A stretch of DNA of 42,408 nucleotides from Mycobacterium asiaticum. Lineage in GTDB: Bacteria > Actinomycetota > Actinomycetes > Mycobacteriales > Mycobacteriaceae. The position numbers and the translations under genes were made by a program. Every line of letters starts with the position of its first letter. The first letter of the stretch is position 1. Location of the stretch: contig NZ_LZKQ01000195.1 in NCBI RefSeq assembly GCF_001668675.1, forward strand, positions 1-42,408, written 5' to 3'. This document shows positions 1-13,801 of this stretch, one piece after another. Below the pieces are notes generated by a model. It worked only from the letters and a program-made list of their open reading frames with translations, was not told the origin of the DNA and did not search any database.

Positions 1-132
1 CGGGCGCAGCGGGTCGCGACCATTTGGGTGGGAGCGATCGCAAGCGCGGCGAAGCCGGGCGCAGCGGGTCGCGACCATTTGGGTGGGAGCGATCGCAAGC
101 GCGGCGAAGCCGGGCGCAGCGGGTCGCGACCA
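1..132. repeat. MIRU-like 55-bp tandem repeat upstream of fgd1
   Basis: Two identical 55-bp units lie at 1-55 and 56-110, followed by the first 22 bp of a third unit at 111-132. The unit contains the palindrome GCGATCGC and is rich in GCG. The partial copy stops right before the purine-rich ribosome binding region of fgd1 (about 132-145). The window begins inside the array, so the copy number is a minimum. Length, GC content and position at a gene boundary resemble mycobacterial interspersed repetitive units; that assignment is by resemblance only. Confidence 0.85.
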
Positions 133-156
133 GGAGAGTAGGAGTAGAAAAGACTG

Positions 157-1167
157 GTGGCTGAACTCAAACTCGGATACAAAGCGTCCGCTGAGCAATT
201 CGCACCCCGTGAGCTCGTCGAACTGGCCGTCCTTGCCGAAGCGCACGGCATGGACAGCGCCACCGTCAGCGACCATTTCCAGCCGTGGCGGCACAAGGGC
301 GGGCACGCGCCGTTCTCCCTGGCCTGGATGACCGCCGTCGGCGAACGCACCGAGCGGCTGCAGCTGGGCACCTCGGTGCTGACCCCCACGTTCCGGTACA
401 ACCCCGCCGTGATCGCCCAGGCCTTCGCGACCATGTCCTGCCTCTACCCGAACCGCATTTTCCTCGGTGTGGGCACCGGCGAGGCGTTGAACGAGATCGC
501 CACCGGATACGAGGGGGACTGGCCGGAATTCAAGGAGCGCTTCGCCCGGCTGCGTGAGTCGGTCCGGCTGATGCGCGAGTTGTGGCGCGGCGACCGCGTC
601 GACTTCGACGGCGAGTACTACCGGACCAAGGGCGCCTCGATCTACGACGTGCCCGAGGGCGGCGTTCCGGTGTACATCGCCGCCGGTGGCCCCGCGGTAG
701 CCAAATACGCGGGCCGCGCCGGCGATGGTTTCATCTGCACCTCCGGCAAGGGCGAAGAGCTCTACGCCGAAAAGCTGATCCCGGCGGTCAAGGAGGGCGC
801 GGCGATCAACGACCGCAACATCGACGAGATCGACAAGATGATCGAGATCAAGATCTCCTACGACACCGACCCGGACCTGGCTCTGGAGAACACCCGATTC
901 TGGGCGCCGCTGTCGCTCTCGGCCGAGCAGAAGCACAGCATCGACGACCCGATCGAGATGGAGAAGGCCGCCGACGCGCTGCCGATCGAGCAGATCGCGA
1001 AACGCTGGATCGTGGCATCCGATCCCGACGAAGCCGTCGAGAAGGTCGGCCAGTACGTGCAGTGGGGCCTGAACCACCTGGTGTTCCACGCGCCCGGGCA
1101 CGACCAGCGCCGCTTCCTGGAGCTGTTCGAAAAGGACCTCGCGCCGAGGTTGCGCAAACTTGGCTGA
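157..1167 (+). CDS. fgd1: F420-dependent glucose-6-phosphate dehydrogenase
   Basis: This enzyme oxidises glucose-6-phosphate to 6-phosphogluconolactone and reduces coenzyme F420, making it the main source of F420H2 in mycobacteria. In M. tuberculosis it is needed to activate nitroimidazole prodrugs. The 336-residue product is a luciferase-like TIM-barrel protein of the same length as the M. tuberculosis enzyme. The known active-site residues His40 and Trp44 are present in SDHFQPWRH, and the [10 protein letters not shown] segment with the catalytic Glu is intact. The GTG start at 157 follows a purine-rich AGGAGAG/AGGAG region at 132-145. The gene overlaps pta by 8 bp, so the two are probably co-transcribed and translationally coupled. 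Identification is secure. Confidence 0.97.
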   Translation: MAELKLGYKASAEQFAPRELVELAVLAEAHGMDSATVSDHFQPWRHKGGHAPFSLAWMTAVGERTERLQLGTSVLTPTFRYNPAVIAQAFATMSCLYPNRIFLGVGTGEALNEIATGYEGDWPEFKERFARLRESVRLMRELWRGDRVDFDGEYYRTKGASIYDVPEGGVPVYIAAGGPAVAKYAGRAGDGFICTSGKGEELYAEKLIPAVKEGAAINDRNIDEIDKMIEIKISYDTDPDLALENTRFWAPLSLSAEQKHSIDDPIEMEKAADALPIEQIAKRWIVASDPDEAVEKVGQYVQWGLNHLVFHAPGHDQRRFLELFEKDLAPRLRKLG

Positions 1168-3244
1168 CGGCCAGGCCGTCCCGGCCAGCATCTACATCGC
1201 CGCGCCCGAACCCCAGACCGGCAAGTCGACCATTGCGCTCGGGCTGCTGCACCGGCTGGCCGCTACGGTCGCCAAAGTCGGTGTGTTCCGGCCGATTACC
1301 CGGCCCGGACCCGATCCGGACTACATTCTCGAGATGCTGCTGGAGCACGCCACCGCGGCTCTGCCCTACGAACGGTGCGCGGGCGTCACCTACCAGCAGC
1401 TGCACGACGACCGGGACAGCGCGATCGCCACGATCGTCGACCGGTATCACGCGATGGCCGCGGAGTGCGACGCCGTGGTGATCGTCGGCAGTGACTACTC
1501 CGACGTGGGCACTCCGGCCGAATTGTCGGTCAATGCTCGGATCGCGGTGAATCTGGGCGCGCCGGTGCTGTTGGCCGTGCGGGCCAAGGGCCGCACCCCC
1601 GACGAGATCGCCGCCGTCGTCGACGTGTGTCTGGCCGAGCTGTCCGCCCAACGCGCGCACCCCGCCGCCGTAGTGGCCAACCGGTGTGACCCGGCCGAGC
1701 TGGCGTCGGTTGCCGAAGCGCTGCAAGAATTTACGCCACGCGGTTACGTGTTGCCCGAGGAACCGCTGCTGGCCGCGCCGACCGTGGCCGAGTTGACCAA
1801 AGCGGTGAACGGGACGCCGGTGCGTGGCGACGCTCCGCTGGCCGAGCGCGAGGTGATGGGCGTGCTGGTCGCCGGGATGACCGCCGACCACGTGCTGGAA
1901 CGGCTGCGCGACGGGATGGCGGTGATCACGCCCGGTGACCGCTCGGACGTGGTGCTCGCGGTGGCCAGCGCCCATGCGGCGCAGGGCTTTCCATCGTTGT
2001 CGTGCATCGTCCTCAACGGCGGCTTCGAGCTGCATCCGTCCATCGCGGCCCTGGTCGAGGGGTTGCGGCTGCGCCTGCCGATCATCGCCACCGACCTGGG
2101 AACCTACGACACGGCCAGCGCGGCGGCATCGGCCCGTGGCCGGCTGACCGCCTCCTCACAGCGCAAGATCGACACCGCGCTGGAGCTGATGGGCCGCCAC
2201 GTCGACATCACCGACCTGCTCGAACAACTCACCATTCCGATTCCAACGGTCACCACACCGCAGATGTTCACCCACCAGCTGCAGGAACGGGCCAGGGCGG
2301 ACCGCCAGCGCATCGTGCTTCCCGAGGGTGAGGACGATCGCATCCTCAAATCCGCCGGCCGGTTGGTACAACGCTCCGTTGCCGACCTGACGATCCTGGG
2401 CGACGAAGCCCAAGTGCGTTTGCGCGCAGCGGAACTCGGCGTCAGCCTGGACGATGCCACGGTGATCGATCCGCGCACCAGCGACCTGCATGAGCAGTTC
2501 GCCGAACAGTACGCCGAGCTGCGCAAGGCCAAGGGCGTCACGCTGGAGCATGCCCGCGAAATCATTTACGACGCAACGTACTTCGGCACCATGCTGGTGT
2601 ACAACGGACTCGTCGACGGCATGGTGTCGGGCGCCGTGCACACCACCGCGCACACCGTCCGGCCGGCGCTGGAGATCATCCGTACGGTTCCGGACGTCTC
2701 GACGGTGTCCAGCATCTTCCTGATGTGTCTACCGGACCGGGTGCTGGCCTACGGCGACTGCGCGATCGTGCCGAACCCGTCGCCCGAGCAGCTCGCCGAC
2801 ATCGCGATCTCGTCGGCGCGCACGGCCGCGCAGTTTGGTATCGAGCCGCGAGTGGCCATGCTGTCCTACTCCACCGGCACCTCGGGTTCGGGCGAGGATG
2901 TCGAGAAAGTCAGGGAAGCAACCGAACTCGTGCGGTCCCGGCAGCCGGACCTGCTGGTGGAAGGTCCGATTCAATACGACGCGGCCGTCGACCCGTCGGT
3001 CGCTGCGACCAAGATGAAGGATTCCCCGGTGGCCGGGCGCGCCACCGTGTTGATCTTCCCGGACCTCAATACCGGCAACAACACCTACAAGGCCGTGCAG
3101 CGTTCGGCCGGAGCGATAGCGGTGGGCCCGGTGCTGCAGGGTCTGCGCAAGCCGGTCAACGACCTGTCCCGCGGTGCGCTGATCGAAGACATCGTCAATA
3201 CCGTTGCGATCACGGCGATTCAGGCGCAGGACGTCCATGGCTGA
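1160..3244 (+). CDS. pta: phosphate acetyltransferase, long three-domain form
   Basis: Pta interconverts acetyl-CoA and acetyl phosphate in the cytoplasm and works with the acetate kinase encoded next to it. The 694-residue protein has the long architecture. An N-terminal P-loop domain resembling dethiobiotin synthetase carries [10 protein letters not shown] at about residues 11-20. A middle DRTGG-type regulatory domain covers about 215-330. The catalytic PTA_PTB domain runs from about 370 to the end and includes [22 protein letters not shown] and [12 protein letters not shown]. The start is a TTG at 1160, inside the end of fgd1, and it lines up with the M. tuberculosis N-terminus as remembered. 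The 3' end overlaps ackA by 8 bp. No disruption is visible. Confidence 0.96.
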   Translation: MADGQAVPASIYIAAPEPQTGKSTIALGLLHRLAATVAKVGVFRPITRPGPDPDYILEMLLEHATAALPYERCAGVTYQQLHDDRDSAIATIVDRYHAMAAECDAVVIVGSDYSDVGTPAELSVNARIAVNLGAPVLLAVRAKGRTPDEIAAVVDVCLAELSAQRAHPAAVVANRCDPAELASVAEALQEFTPRGYVLPEEPLLAAPTVAELTKAVNGTPVRGDAPLAEREVMGVLVAGMTADHVLERLRDGMAVITPGDRSDVVLAVASAHAAQGFPSLSCIVLNGGFELHPSIAALVEGLRLRLPIIATDLGTYDTASAAASARGRLTASSQRKIDTALELMGRHVDITDLLEQLTIPIPTVTTPQMFTHQLQERARADRQRIVLPEGEDDRILKSAGRLVQRSVADLTILGDEAQVRLRAAELGVSLDDATVIDPRTSDLHEQFAEQYAELRKAKGVTLEHAREIIYDATYFGTMLVYNGLVDGMVSGAVHTTAHTVRPALEIIRTVPDVSTVSSIFLMCLPDRVLAYGDCAIVPNPSPEQLADIAISSARTAAQFGIEPRVAMLSYSTGTSGSGEDVEKVREATELVRSRQPDLLVEGPIQYDAAVDPSVAATKMKDSPVAGRATVLIFPDLNTGNNTYKAVQRSAGAIAVGPVLQGLRKPVNDLSRGALIEDIVNTVAITAIQAQDVHG

Positions 3245-4379
3245 CCGGCTGGTGCTGGTGATCAACTCCGGCTCGTCGTCGCTGAAATTCCAGCTCGTCG
3301 ACCCCGACTCGGGGGCGTCGCGGTTCAGCGGCAGCGTCGAGCAGATCGGGGAGCCCTCGTCGGAGGTTGCCGACCACGAAGCCGCACTGCGTCGCGCGTT
3401 CGACTTGCTCGATGAGGACGGGATCGATCTGTTGCACTGCGGGCTGGTGGCGGTCGGACACCGGGTTGTGCACGGCGGCAAGCGGTTCCACCGGCCGACG
3501 CGACTCGACGACGAGGTGATCGCCGAACTCAAACAGCTGTCGCCGCTGGCGCCGCTGCACAACCCGCCCGCCCTGCAGGGCATCGAGGTGGCCCGCAAGC
3601 TGCTACCTGAGGTTCCGCACATCGCGGTGTTCGATACGGCGTTCTTCCATCACCTGCCCCCGGCGGCCGCTACCTATGCCATCGAACGGGAGCTGGCCGA
3701 GAAGTGGGACATTCGCCGCTACGGCTTCCACGGCACTTCGCACGAGTACGTCAGCCAGCAGGCCGCCGAGTTCCTCGGCAAGCCGCTGCAGAGCGTGAAC
3801 CAGATTGTGCTGCACCTGGGCAACGGGGCGTCGGCATCCGCGATCGTCGGTGGCCGGCCGGTCGAAACATCGATGGGTTTGACGCCGTTGGAGGGCCTGG
3901 TGATGGGCACCCGCAGCGGCGACATCGACCCCGGCGTTTACAGCTACCTGTGGCGCACCGCGAAGATGGACGTCGGCGAGATCGAATCGATGCTCAACAA
4001 GCAGTCCGGGGTGCAGGGCCTGGCCGGTGAGCGGGACTTCCGGAGGCTGCGGTCGATGATCGAATCCGGCGACGCCGCAGCCAAACTCGCCTACGACGTG
4101 TTCATCCACCGGCTACGCAAATACATCGGCGCCTACCTGGCCGTGTTGGGCCACACCGACGTGGTGAGCTTCACCGCCGGGATCGGCCAGCACGCCCCGA
4201 CGGTGCGTCGGGATGCGCTGGCGGGTCTGGTCGAACTGGGCATCGAGTTGGACGAGAATCGCAACGGCACGGGCTCCGGGACGCGGCGCATCTCCACTGA
4301 CGATTCGCGGATTGCGGTCCTGGTGGTCCCGACCGACGAGGAACTGGCCATCGCCCGCGACTGCGTCAGCGTCCTATAG
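3237..4379 (+). CDS. ackA: acetate kinase
   Basis: AckA converts acetyl phosphate and ADP to acetate and ATP, completing the Pta-AckA overflow and assimilation route. The ATG at 3237 gives 380 residues. It was preferred to an in-frame GTG at 3204 because the family begins almost directly with the phosphate-binding motif [15 protein letters not shown], seen here at about residues 5-19. Other ASKHA signatures present are [39 protein letters not shown] and [13 protein letters not shown]. The start lies within the last 8 bases of pta, so translation is probably coupled. The family usually runs to about 385-400 residues, so the gene is complete. Confidence 0.97.
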   Translation: MADRLVLVINSGSSSLKFQLVDPDSGASRFSGSVEQIGEPSSEVADHEAALRRAFDLLDEDGIDLLHCGLVAVGHRVVHGGKRFHRPTRLDDEVIAELKQLSPLAPLHNPPALQGIEVARKLLPEVPHIAVFDTAFFHHLPPAAATYAIERELAEKWDIRRYGFHGTSHEYVSQQAAEFLGKPLQSVNQIVLHLGNGASASAIVGGRPVETSMGLTPLEGLVMGTRSGDIDPGVYSYLWRTAKMDVGEIESMLNKQSGVQGLAGERDFRRLRSMIESGDAAAKLAYDVFIHRLRKYIGAYLAVLGHTDVVSFTAGIGQHAPTVRRDALAGLVELGIELDENRNGTGSGTRRISTDDSRIAVLVVPTDEELAIARDCVSVL

Positions 4380-4597
4380 GAACCCCGGTTGTCAGCCCCC
4401 CACCGCGGGGACTGCGTCGCCGCTGAACCTATGCTTTTGCTGAGGGAAGTGGCTATTCGCGACGCCGTTAAATCACCGCTGCTAATGTCCGCTCTTGTTA
4501 TGAACGAGTCGCTTTTGAGATTGTTTGCCGGTCGTTCCGTTCGCCCGATGCCCGACCCCGAATCGGCTGTATTGTTCGACGTTTCAAAGGAGTCGAA

Positions 4598-4936
4598 ATG
4601 AAGTTCAAGCTCGGTCGCCACGGCGCTGCGATATTGGGTTGTGCAGCGGCGTTTGTGTTTTCTCCGGCGGTCGCCGTCGCAGATCCGCCGGACCCGCACC
4701 AGCCGGACATGACCAAGGGCTGGTGCCCGGGCGGCCGTTGGGGATGGGGCCAATTGGCCGTGTGCGACGGCGAGAAATACCCCGACGGGTCGTTTTGGCA
4801 CCAGTGGATGAAGACCTGGATGGTCGGCCCGCAGTTTTATTACGACTGCGTCGGCGGCGACGAGCCGATGCCCGGGCCGCCGCCACCCGGCGGCTGCAAC
4901 GGGGCCATTCCGCCGGACGCACCGCCCGCACCCTGA
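4598..4936 (+). CDS. small secreted Trp/Cys-containing mycobacterial protein
   Basis: The 112-residue product has a signal peptide: charged MKFKLGRHG, a hydrophobic stretch to about residue 26, and a VAVADP cleavage region. The mature part holds four Cys, at WCPGG, VCDG, YDCVGG and GGCNG, which could form two disulfides. It contains WCPGGRWGWG and CDGEKYPDGSFWHQWM and ends in a Pro-rich tail. Similar CDG-x-x-YPDGS-x-WH proteins recur in mycobacteria as exported hypothetical proteins; this is recalled, and no function is known. An AAAGGAG ribosome binding site lies about 6 bases before the ATG. The preceding 218 bp after ackA show no other convincing gene. Its stop is one base from the convergent pknG stop. 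Confidence 0.82.
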   Translation: MKFKLGRHGAAILGCAAAFVFSPAVAVADPPDPHQPDMTKGWCPGGRWGWGQLAVCDGEKYPDGSFWHQWMKTWMVGPQFYYDCVGGDEPMPGPPPPGGCNGAIPPDAPPAP

Positions 4937-4937
4937 C

Positions 4938-8217
<3,280 letters not shown>

Positions 8218-8218
<1 letters not shown>

Positions 8219-9537
8219 CACCGATACTCTTTCAGCCGGGGCCACAGGCCCAGGGCGACCGCAATCGCGGCTCCGAGGCTGAGCACCACGGCGCCGACCT
8301 GCGCCCCGGCCAGTCCACGCTTGGCGTTCAGCACGTCGTTACGCAGATGATTGCGGCTTTGCTCGATGGTCTTGGTCAGCGCTTCGTCGAGCTTGTCGAA
8401 CGCCGGGGTGGAGTCGTCCTCGCCTTTGCCGAGCGCTACCTGGGTGGCCGCGCGGTAGTTGCCCACCGAGATGAAGGCATTGATCCGGTCATTGGCCTGC
8501 TGCCAGCGGATCAGCAGCTGCCCGGCGCCCTGCAGGTCGGGCTTGTCGACCGCGTCGTCGCGGGCCATGTAGGCGTCCAGCTGGCGGTGCATGGCGTCGA
8601 TGCGCTGGTAGAAGGCCTGCTTGCGCACTTCTTCGTCGCCGCGCCGAATCAACGACAGCGTCTCGTCGGCGCGCGCCTGCTGGGCGGTGATGGCCAGGTT
8701 GGTGACGGTCTTCAACGACTCGGCCGCGGTGTCCTTCGCACTACGGCTGGCTGTCGTCGAGATCGTCAGCGCTGTCCCCACCCACACCACCATGATGAGG
8801 ATACCGAGACCGCCCACCACCAGGCCTGGGTTGATGCGACGCCGGGTGCGCCGGGCAAGCCAGCGATGGGAGAAGGCGCCGAACACCACGGTGGTGGCCA
8901 CGACGAGGATCACCGGGGCCGGGATCTGGGTGGATGCGGTGGTCTCGCTGTCCACCCGCGCCGACGTCGCCTGGTACAGCCGCTGCGCGTTGGGCAGGAT
9001 CGTGTTCTGCATCAGGCCCGAGGCCTCCGACAGATACGACGAACCCACCGGGTTGCCCGCCCGGTTGTTGGTGCGGGCTATCTCCACCAGCCCGGTGTAC
9101 ACGGCCAGTTCAGCGTTGATCTGGCCCAGCAGCTGCACCAGCGATTCGTCGGTCAACCCGCTGGAGGCCCGGGTCACCGCCACCGAGGCGTCGGTGATGG
9201 CCTGCTCGTAGCGGAGCCGGACCGCCCGCGGTTCGGCCTGGGCGATGAACGCGGTGGCCGCGGCGGCGTCGGCCACCGACAGCGCCGTGTAGAGCTGTCC
9301 GGCCGCGAACGACAACGGCTCGGTGTGCTCGAGCACCGTGGTCAGCACCTGTTGTCGGTGGTTGATGGTGGTCGAGGTGGCGAAGGCGCTGGAGACGCCC
9401 AACGCGGCCAGCACGATTCCGATGGTCAGGATCCGGCCGGGCGTCGTAGAGATGAACCACCAGCGCGGATGAGCCGGTTCGGCGGGCGAGCGCGATCCCA
9501 GTGGCTCGGTCGACGGGTGCGCCAGCTCAACCGTCAC
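8218..9537 (-). CDS. glnX: membrane sensor GlnX, Rv0412c-like
   Basis: This 439-residue membrane protein links periplasmic GlnH to cytoplasmic PknG in the amino-acid-sensing pathway described for M. tuberculosis. It is the same length as Rv0412c. A first transmembrane helix lies at about 34-54 (GRILTIGIVLAALGVSSAFA). A long, mainly helical extracytoplasmic region follows to about 205. Further hydrophobic segments are IPAPVILVVATTVVFGAF, GLVVGGLGILIMVVWVG and a C-terminal AQVGAVVLSLGAAIAVALGL, with a second helical domain between the last two. The start is a GTG at 9537. Its stop overlaps the glnH ATG by one base, so the three genes are one operon. Confidence 0.92.
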
Positions 9538-9555
9538 GTTTGCTCAGCCCTCATC

Positions 9556-9583
9556 TTTCGGCCATTTTACGAACCCGTATAAG
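9556..9583 (+). promoter_or_regulatory. possible promoter for mutT3
   Basis: In the 62-bp divergent gap between glnX and mutT3, TTTCGG at 9556-9561 and TATAAG at 9578-9583 are 16 bp apart, like a weak sigma-A promoter. It is read by eye only. Transcription would begin around 9590. Confidence 0.3.
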
Positions 9584-9599
9584 CAAATTCTAAGAGCAA

Positions 9600-10292
9600 G
9601 TGCCGACGGATGGGGGGAGGCGGAGCCAATTGCCCGCGGGTTCAGCACGCCGACTCTTCGAAGCTGCATATCCTGAATCCGTGCGGGGCGACGGCGACGG
9701 ATGGGTGATCTCCAAGCGCGGCGCCCATTACTGGGGCAGATTCGGCGCGGCCGGGCTGTTGTTGCGGGCCCCCCGACCGGACGGCACCCCGGCGGTCCTG
9801 CTGCAGCACCGGGCGGTGTGGAGCCACCAGGGCGGAACCTGGGGGTTGCCCGGCGGTGCGCGGGACAGCCATGAGACTCCCGAGCAGACCGCGGTGCGCG
9901 AAGCCCACGAAGAGGCGGGGCTGGACGCGCAGCGGGTCACCGTGCGGGCGACGCTGGTCACCGCCGAGGTCGCGGGAATGGGCGGCACCCGCTGGAGTTA
10001 CACGACGGTCGTCGCCGACGCCGATGAGATGCTGGACACCGTGCCCAACGGGGAAAGCGCGGAACTGCGCTGGGTCGGTGAGGACGAGGTCGCCGGGCTG
10101 CCGCTGCATCCCGGATTCGCCGCCAGCTGGGAGCGCCTGCGCACCACGGCGGTCACCGTGGCCGAGCACGACGACGTGCCCCGCACCGTCGAGCACGGTA
10201 CGAAGTTCTACTGGTGCGTGCCGGGCGCCGTCGATCAGGACGCCTCGGAGCTCAGCCAGCACATCAGCGCGCTGCTGCAAGCGCCGAACTGA
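9600..10292 (+). CDS. mutT3: Nudix hydrolase MutT3
   Basis: Nudix hydrolases cleave nucleoside diphosphate derivatives; MutT3 is one of the mycobacterial MutT homologues linked to nucleotide-pool sanitation. The product is 230 residues from the GTG at 9600. A complete Nudix box, G-x5-E-x7-RE-x2-EE-x-G, is visible from GARDSHE to REAHEEAGL. The segments [20 protein letters not shown] and [13 protein letters not shown] match the M. tuberculosis protein as remembered. The start is uncertain: a TTG at 9630, in frame and preceded by a strong GGGGGGAGG at 9612-9620, would shorten it by ten residues. The last 29 bp overlap the end of convergent thiE. Confidence 0.9.
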   Translation: MPTDGGRRSQLPAGSARRLFEAAYPESVRGDGDGWVISKRGAHYWGRFGAAGLLLRAPRPDGTPAVLLQHRAVWSHQGGTWGLPGGARDSHETPEQTAVREAHEEAGLDAQRVTVRATLVTAEVAGMGGTRWSYTTVVADADEMLDTVPNGESAELRWVGEDEVAGLPLHPGFAASWERLRTTAVTVAEHDDVPRTVEHGTKFYWCVPGAVDQDASELSQHISALLQAPN

Positions 10293-10935
10293 GTTCGGCC
10301 GCCGCGGCCCGGGGATCCCGGGCCGCCGTGATCGCGCGCACCACGACCACGCGCCGGGCCCCGGCTTCGAGCACCTCCGGCAGCCGCGAGGCGTCGATGC
10401 CGCCGATCGCGAACCAGGGCTTGTCGGTGCCCAGCGCCGCGGCGGCACGCACCAGGTCGAGGCCGGGCGCCGGCCGCCCCGGCTTGGTGGGGGTGGGCCA
10501 GCACGGCCCGACGCAGAAGTAGTCGGCTTCGGCGGCGGCCGCCCGCGCCGCCTGGTCCGGGTCGTGACTGGACAGGCCCAGCACGGTGTCCGGGCCGACG
10601 ATGTCTCGCGCGACGGACAGCGGCAGATCGTTTTGGCCCAGGTGCAGCACGTCGGCGCCGGCTGCCCGGGCGATGTCGGCGCGGTCATTGACCGCGAACA
10701 GGGCGCCGTGCCTGCGGGCGGCGTCGGCCAGGATCTCGCAGGCCGCCAACTCATCGAGCGCCTCCAGCGGGCCGAACCGCTGCTCACCGGCCGAGCCCTT
10801 GTCGCGCAACTGGATGATGTCGACCCCACCGGCCAGCGCGGCGTCGGCGAACTCGGCCAAATCACCGCGCTCCCGGCGGGCATCGGTGCACAGATACAAG
10901 CGTGCTGCGGCTAGACGGGCGAGGGGAGGCTGCAC
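10264..10935 (-). CDS. thiE: thiamine-phosphate synthase
   Basis: ThiE joins hydroxymethylpyrimidine diphosphate to the thiazole phosphate, giving thiamine monophosphate. The 223-residue TIM-barrel product carries the expected motifs: [21 protein letters not shown] (substrate and Mg2+ binding), [25 protein letters not shown] and FAIGGI. It starts with a GTG at 10935. A TAACGT hexamer on the same strand ends six bases before that GTG, suggesting a nearly leaderless transcript. The gene is divergent from the TPP riboswitch and thiO, so the riboswitch does not control it directly. Its 3' end overlaps the end of mutT3 by 29 bp. Confidence 0.95.
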   Translation of the reverse strand: MQPPLARLAAARLYLCTDARRERGDLAEFADAALAGGVDIIQLRDKGSAGEQRFGPLEALDELAACEILADAARRHGALFAVNDRADIARAAGADVLHLGQNDLPLSVARDIVGPDTVLGLSSHDPDQAARAAAAEADYFCVGPCWPTPTKPGRPAPGLDLVRAAAALGTDKPWFAIGGIDASRLPEVLEAGARRVVVVRAITAARDPRAAAAELSSALAAAR

Positions 10936-10941
10936 ACCGCG

Positions 10942-10959
10942 ACGTTAGCGCGCTAGCGT
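10942..10959. promoter_or_regulatory. overlapping divergent -10 elements, thiE and thiO leader
   Basis: ACGTTA at 10942-10947 reads TAACGT on the minus strand, six bases from the thiE GTG. TAGCGT at 10954-10959 on the plus strand is a suitable -10 for the riboswitch-bearing thiO leader. Both fit the mycobacterial TANNNT pattern. Seen by eye; start sites are not mapped. Confidence 0.4.
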
Positions 10960-10985
10960 GGACCCGGAGGAACACACGTAGAACA

Positions 10986-11090
10986 CACGGGAGTCCCGGG
11001 ACCAGCGGGGCTGAGAGTGGGCACACCCTCTTGCCGAGGACCTGCCCTGACCGTCACACCTGATCCGGATCATGCCGGCGAAGGGAGCGA
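10986..11090 (+). ncRNA. TPP riboswitch (THI element) of thiOSG
   Basis: The 5' leader of thiO carries the conserved TPP aptamer sequences in order: CTGAGA at 11011-11016, ACCTGATCCGGATCATGCC from 11058, and the closing GGCGAAGGGAGCGA region. When thiamine pyrophosphate binds, expression of the downstream genes is expected to be shut down. The AGGGAG that closes the element is also the likely ribosome binding site of thiO, starting about 11 bases before the ATG at 11094. That arrangement favours translational control. Confidence 0.93.
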
Positions 11091-11093
11091 ACG

Positions 11094-12097
11094 ATGACCA
11101 ACTCGGTGGCCGTCATCGGCGGCGGCGTCATCGGGCTGGCCGTGGCCCGGCGGGCCGCGCAGGCCGGCCTGTCGGTGACCCTGCACCGTCGCGACGAACA
11201 GGGCGCATCCTGGGTCGCCGGCGGCATGCTGGCCCCGCACAGCGAGGGCTGGCCCGGCGAAGAGCAGCTGTTGCGGCTGGGCCTGGAATCGCTGCGACTC
11301 TGGCGCGAAGGCGGTTTCCTCGACGGCCTGCACCCGCAGGTGGTGACCGCGCACGAATCCCTGGTGGTGGGGGTCGACCGGGCCGACGTCGCCGACCTGC
11401 ACACCGTGGCGGACTGGTTGTCCGGGCAGGGTCATCCGGTGGCGTGGGAAAGTGCCGCCCGTGACGTGGAACCGCTGCTGGCGCAAGGCATTCGGCAGGG
11501 ATTCCGGGCGCCCACGGAGCTCGCAGTGGACAATCGCGGCGTCCTGGCCGGGTTGAGCCGCGAGTGCGAGCGACTCGGCGTGCGGTTCGCCCCGCCGGTG
11601 CGCGACATCGCCGCGGCCCAAGGCGACACGGTGGTGATCGCCAACGGGATCGATGCGCCGGGTCTGTGGCCCGGATTGCCGGTGCGGGCGGTCAAGGGCG
11701 AGGTGCTGCGGTTGCGCTGGCGAAAGGGCTGTATGCCGTTGCCACAACGGGTGGTTCGGGCGCGGGTGCACGGGCGCCAGGTGTACCTGGTGCCGCGCGC
11801 CGACGGCGTGGTGGTCGGCGCCACCCAGTACGAGCACGGCCGCGACACCGCGCCGGTGGTGTCGGGGATACGTGACCTGCTCGACGACGCGTGCGCGGTG
11901 TTGCCGGCGCTCGGTGAGTACGAACTGGCCGAGTGCGCCGCCGGGCTGCGCCCGATGACTCCGGACAACCTGCCGATCGTGCAGCGACTGGACGAGCGGA
12001 CGCTGGTGGCCACCGGCCACGGCCGATCTGGATTCCTGCTGGCGCCGTGGACCGCCGAGCAGATTGTGTCCGAACTGATTCCGGTGGGAGTGCCGTC

Positions 12098-12101
<4 letters not shown>
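11094..12101 (+). CDS. thiO: glycine oxidase ThiO
   Basis: ThiO is an FAD-dependent oxidase that turns glycine into the iminoglycine used for the thiazole ring of thiamine. The 335-residue protein opens with the dinucleotide-binding motif VAVIGGGVIGLAVARRAA. It also has GASWVAGGMLAPHSEGWP near residues 37-54, GEVLRLRW and VYLVPRADGVVVGATQYEHG. The C-terminal substrate and FAD region reads GLRPMTPDNLPIVQ and TGHGRSGFLLAPWT. It is the first gene after the TPP riboswitch and overlaps thiS by 4 bp (GTGA), which indicates coupled translation. Confidence 0.95.
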
Positions 12102-13045
<944 letters not shown>

Positions 13046-13046
<1 letters not shown>

Positions 13047-13798
13047 TGGAACGCTATGTCGCGCTGGGAAGTTCGATGGCCGCGGGTCCCGGCATCCGGC
13101 CGCGGGCGGCGGGCGCGCCGTGGCGGGCGGGCAGATCGGCCCGTAATTACCCGCATCTGGTCGCCGAGCGTGCCGGTCTGGACCTGACCGACGTCACCTA
13201 TTCCGGTGCCACCACCGCCCACGTGCTCACCGATCGCCAGCACGGCACGGCACCCCAGATCACCGCGCTGGACGGGTCGGAGACGCTGGTCACCGTCACC
13301 ATCGGCGGCAACGACGTGGGCTACGTCCCGTTGCTGACGGCTGCGTCATTGCCGGCGCTGGCGCGGCGCCTATTGGGCGGGCTCACCGGTGAATTGCTCG
13401 ACGACGACGCGCGTGACCGTGCCCTGACCGAGGTTTTCGGCTCGCTCTGCGAGGTGGGTCGCTCGGTCCGGCAGCGCGCACCGCAGGCCCGGGTGCTGTT
13501 CGTCGACTACCTGACCATCCTGCCGCCCGCGGACCAGGCCGCGCCGCCGCTGGACCCCGAGCACGCCGGGCTGGGGCGGCGAGTGGCCGCGACGCTGGAG
13601 CGACTAACGGCAGAAGCCGCCGCGGCGACCGACTGTGAGGTCGTGCGCGCCGCGGCGGCCAGCCGCGATCATCACGCGTGGTCGGAGCGGCCGTGGACCA
13701 CCAAACCTGGTGTGCCGCTTCCGTTCCGGCCGGCTCCGCTGCACCCCAACGGTGCGGGCATGCGCGCGGTCGCCGACTTGATCCTGGCGGAGTTGTAG
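13046..13798 (+). CDS. SGNH/GDSL-type hydrolase
   Basis: The product, about 250 residues, resembles SGNH-family esterases and lipases. Block I reads ALGSSMAAG, so the usual GDS is GSS with Ser10 as the likely nucleophile. Block III is GGNDVGY with Asn89. The C-terminal HPNGAGMRAVADLI supplies His233. The Asp normally three residues before that His is not evident (APLHPN). No signal peptide is visible, so a cytoplasmic location is likely. The ATG at 13046 shares a base with the thiG stop; a GTG at 13043 is the alternative. Coupling to thiG puts it under the TPP riboswitch. As recalled, M. tuberculosis has no such gene between thiG and lpqL. Its substrate is unknown. Confidence 0.82.
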
Positions 13799-13801
13799 GA
13801 C

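Noticed and set aside
1..132. CRISPR array
   Set aside because: The units are directly adjacent with no variable spacers and no cas genes are present; it is a tandem repeat.
848..2035. Long minus-strand frames opposite fgd1 and pta
   Set aside because: Both genes are well conserved on the plus strand; the antisense translations have His/Arg-rich, non-protein-like composition.
4389..4601. A 70-codon frame between ackA and the secreted protein gene
   Set aside because: It overlaps the start and ribosome binding site of the secreted protein gene and has no recognisable features.
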